Assembly (NCBI RefSeq): GCF_001937445.1
Contig: NZ_MSKS01000010.1
Location: forward strand, 1-64,000
Length of the DNA: 64,000 bases
From: Actinomyces oris
GTDB taxonomy: Bacteria > Actinomycetota > Actinomycetes > Actinomycetales > Actinomycetaceae
Direction: 5' to 3'
The translations under genes and the position numbers were made by a program. This document shows, piece by piece, positions 62,330 through 64,000 of the stretch (positions are counted from its first letter, which is position 1; each line of letters starts with the position of its first letter). Under the pieces are notes generated by a model, which saw nothing but the letters and a program-made list of their open reading frames with translations, made no database searches and was not told the DNA's origin.

Positions 62330-63058
62330 GTGACCCAGCCCGCCGCACCGGCTCCGTCCGCCACCGTCCTGCTCGTCGACGACGAGGCCCCCATCCGCCG
62401 CTCCCTGGGCCCTTACCTGGAGCGCGGCGGGTACCGGGTCCTGCTCGCCTCGGACGGGTTGGAGGCCCTGGACATCCTGGCCTCCTACCAGGTGGACATC
62501 ATTGTCTCCGACGTCCTCATGCCCAGGATGGACGGGCGCGAGCTGGTGCGGCGGGTCAGGGCCGGTGGGGCCTGGACCCCCATCATCCTGCTCACCCAGG
62601 TGGACGCCTCCTACGAGCGGGTCTCGGCCCTCGATGACGGCGCCGACGACTACCTGTCCAAGCCCTTCGACCCCGCCGAGCTCGCCTCCCGGATCCGCGC
62701 GGTGCTGCGCCGCACCCGTGGCGTGGCCCAGCCGCTGACCTCCGCCTCCCGGCTCATGTCTGGGGAGCTCGTCCTGGAGCGGACCTCGCGTCGGGTGACC
62801 CTGTCGGGGCGCGAGGTGACGCTCACCCCGAAGGCCACGATGCTCCTGGACTACCTCATGAGCCATCCCGGTGAGCTCCACACCCGTGATGCCCTGCTGG
62901 CCTCCCTGTGGGGCATCGACTTCGCCACCTCCACGCGCGCCGTCGATCACCGTGTCCGCGAAATCCGCCAGGCCCTGGGGGATGACGCCGCCCACCCCAC
63001 CTACATCGAGACGGTCCCCTCCGTCGGCTACCGCTTCCGGGCCGAGGTCCGGGCATGA
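62330..63058 (+). CDS. OmpR-type response regulator
   Basis: 242 residues, taking the GTG at 62330 as start; the ribosome site is weak. Receiver: LLVDDEAPIRRSL, Asp in IIVSDVLMPRMDG, Thr in IILLTQVDAS, Lys in YLSKPFDP. Winged helix: LTPKATMLLDYLMSHPGEL, TRAVDHRVREIRQAL, SVGYRFR. The stop overlaps the kinase start (ATGA). Partner of the truncated histidine kinase. Confidence 0.94.
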   Translation: MTQPAAPAPSATVLLVDDEAPIRRSLGPYLERGGYRVLLASDGLEALDILASYQVDIIVSDVLMPRMDGRELVRRVRAGGAWTPIILLTQVDASYERVSALDDGADDYLSKPFDPAELASRIRAVLRRTRGVAQPLTSASRLMSGELVLERTSRRVTLSGREVTLTPKATMLLDYLMSHPGELHTRDALLASLWGIDFATSTRAVDHRVREIRQALGDDAAHPTYIETVPSVGYRFRAEVRA

Positions 63059-64000
63059 GCCGGCCGCCGACGCCGCCGCAGCTGCCGCCCTCGGTTCCGC
63101 CGCGCGCGGCGCCCGCACAGGACGGCCGCACCAGCTTCCTGGGGCCGGCGGTGGACACGGGTGGTCCGCGCACCATGCCGGTCACCCGGCCCGGGGCGCC
63201 GGCTGCGCAGCCGGCCGTCTACCCGATGGCGGGCGACCCGGCGGCGGGCCGGCAGCAGCCGGTGGCCGAGCCCCGGCCGGTCGATCCCTCGGCCGGGGCC
63301 GCTGCCGAAGCCGCCCTGACACATCTGGAACCCGCGACGCAGAAGCCCCGGCGGGCCACCTGGATCGGATGGGCGCTGGCGGTGGCGGTCGTGGCCGTCG
63401 CGGCGGCGGTCTCCTACGCGGCCTTCGGACTGGCCCCGGTGGTCATCTCGACGGCGGTGCCGCTGGTGGTGGCGGAGTTCGGGATCGCTGTGCTGCTGCT
63501 CGCCCTGGCCGCGACGGTGATCCGCCGCAGGCTGCGCCTGGCCGAGCAGCGGGGCCGACGTCAGGCCCAGGAGGAGGCGTGGTCCCGTCACCAGCAGTTC
63601 TTGCGCCGGCTGGACCACGAGCTGAAGAACCCGCTCACGGCGGTGCGGGCCGCCGTCGCCGACCTGCCGCAGGCCCCGCCCCACGAGCTGCAGGCCCGGG
63701 TCGACGTCGTCGACGCCCAGGCCCGCCGCATGGGGCGCTTGGTGACGGATCTGCGCAAGCTGGCCGACCTGGAAACGGCCACCCTCTCACTGGAGGACGT
63801 CGATATCGCCGAGACCGTCCACGACGCCGCCCAGGCGGTCGGCGAGGAGGGGACGGCGCGTGGCGGCGGGCCCAAGATCCGCCTGGATCTGCCGCAGGTG
63901 CCGTGGCCGCTGTCGCATGTGCGCGGCGACGGCGACCTGCTGTACTCGGCCGTCTACAACGTCATCTCCAACGCCTCGAAGTACACCTCGCCCGGCGGGA
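63055..64000 (+). CDS. Sensor histidine kinase, partial (C-terminus off right edge)
   Basis: 315 codons visible from the ATG at 63055. A Pro/Ala/Arg-rich N-terminal lead of about 100 residues precedes two hydrophobic helices (WALAVAVVAVAAAVSYAAF; VPLVVAEFGIAVLLLALAATV) with almost no extracellular loop. The H-box is RRLDHELKNPLTAVR and the N-box VYNVISNASKYTSPGG. The lack of a sizeable outer domain suggests it senses within the membrane or through the lipoprotein encoded upstream. The G boxes lie outside the window. Confidence 0.92.
   Translation, partial: MSRPPTPPQLPPSVPPRAAPAQDGRTSFLGPAVDTGGPRTMPVTRPGAPAAQPAVYPMAGDPAAGRQQPVAEPRPVDPSAGAAAEAALTHLEPATQKPRRATWIGWALAVAVVAVAAAVSYAAFGLAPVVISTAVPLVVAEFGIAVLLLALAATVIRRRLRLAEQRGRRQAQEEAWSRHQQFLRRLDHELKNPLTAVRAAVADLPQAPPHELQARVDVVDAQARRMGRLVTDLRKLADLETATLSLEDVDIAETVHDAAQAVGEEGTARGGGPKIRLDLPQVPWPLSHVRGDGDLLYSAVYNVISNASKYTSPGG

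Noticed and set aside
59014-62394. A 1126-codon open frame on the minus strand opposite topA and the lipoprotein
   Set aside because: Long antisense frames are expected in GC-rich DNA; the product is Gly/Val/Leu-rich without motifs, and the plus strand carries a full topoisomerase I.

Overview
The window is high-GC actinobacterial DNA, and the fimbrial locus at 43967-51470 (large tip-type pilin, FimP-like shaft pilin, pilin sortase) points to an oral Actinomyces of the A. oris / naeslundii / viscosus group. Other gene content fits a Gram-positive actinomycete: MurT-GatD, WhiB, a GlxR-type Crp, a TopA with a lysine-rich tail, and AzlCD. From memory, much of the order (phosphoesterase - ponA2-like PBP - whiB - small DUF4177 protein - crp - nth - epoxide-hydrolase-like protein, then HAD - ssd - tadA - tadBC, then topA) echoes the Rv3646c-Rv3683 stretch of Mycobacterium tuberculosis, so this looks like conserved chromosome with accessory insertions.

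Left part (1-9000): partial feoB and feoA for ferrous iron uptake; murT-gatD for amidation of lipid II; a lipid kinase fused to a degenerate PAP2-like membrane domain; a Tat-type lipoprotein; a coiled-coil hypothetical; and tRNA-Pro(CGG) next to a tandem repeat. From 9270 to 17753 there is a macro-domain hydrolase and then a tight five-gene minus-strand operon: SWIM zinc finger, DUF5691, MoxR AAA+ ATPase, DUF5682, VWA protein. Four of the five genes are joined by 4-nt ATGA/GTGA overlaps. This cassette is known as annotated families, but I know of no function for it; it is the best candidate for an under-described system.

Middle part (17866-43646): SDR oxidoreductase; phosphoesterase/PBP/WhiB/Crp/Nth block; TMEM175-like channel; AzlC-AzlD exporter; two related membrane proteins, one with a very long acidic low-complexity arm; a degenerate Fic-like protein; HAD phosphatase; a TadZ/TadA/TadBC secretion core without visible pilins; a PH-domain protein; AhpC-AhpD peroxidase pair; an LLM flavin oxidoreductase; and a methyltransferase.

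Right part (43967-64000): the fimbrial operon with a strong hairpin between the shaft gene and the sortase; a PAP2 phosphatase; an OmpR/HK two-component pair; two tandem Aer-like PAS proteins without chemotaxis signalling domains; topA; and a DUF3060 lipoprotein in an operon with a second two-component pair that runs off the right edge. Several dispersed intergenic palindromic repeats recur across the window. No CRISPR array, transposase or prophage was seen.
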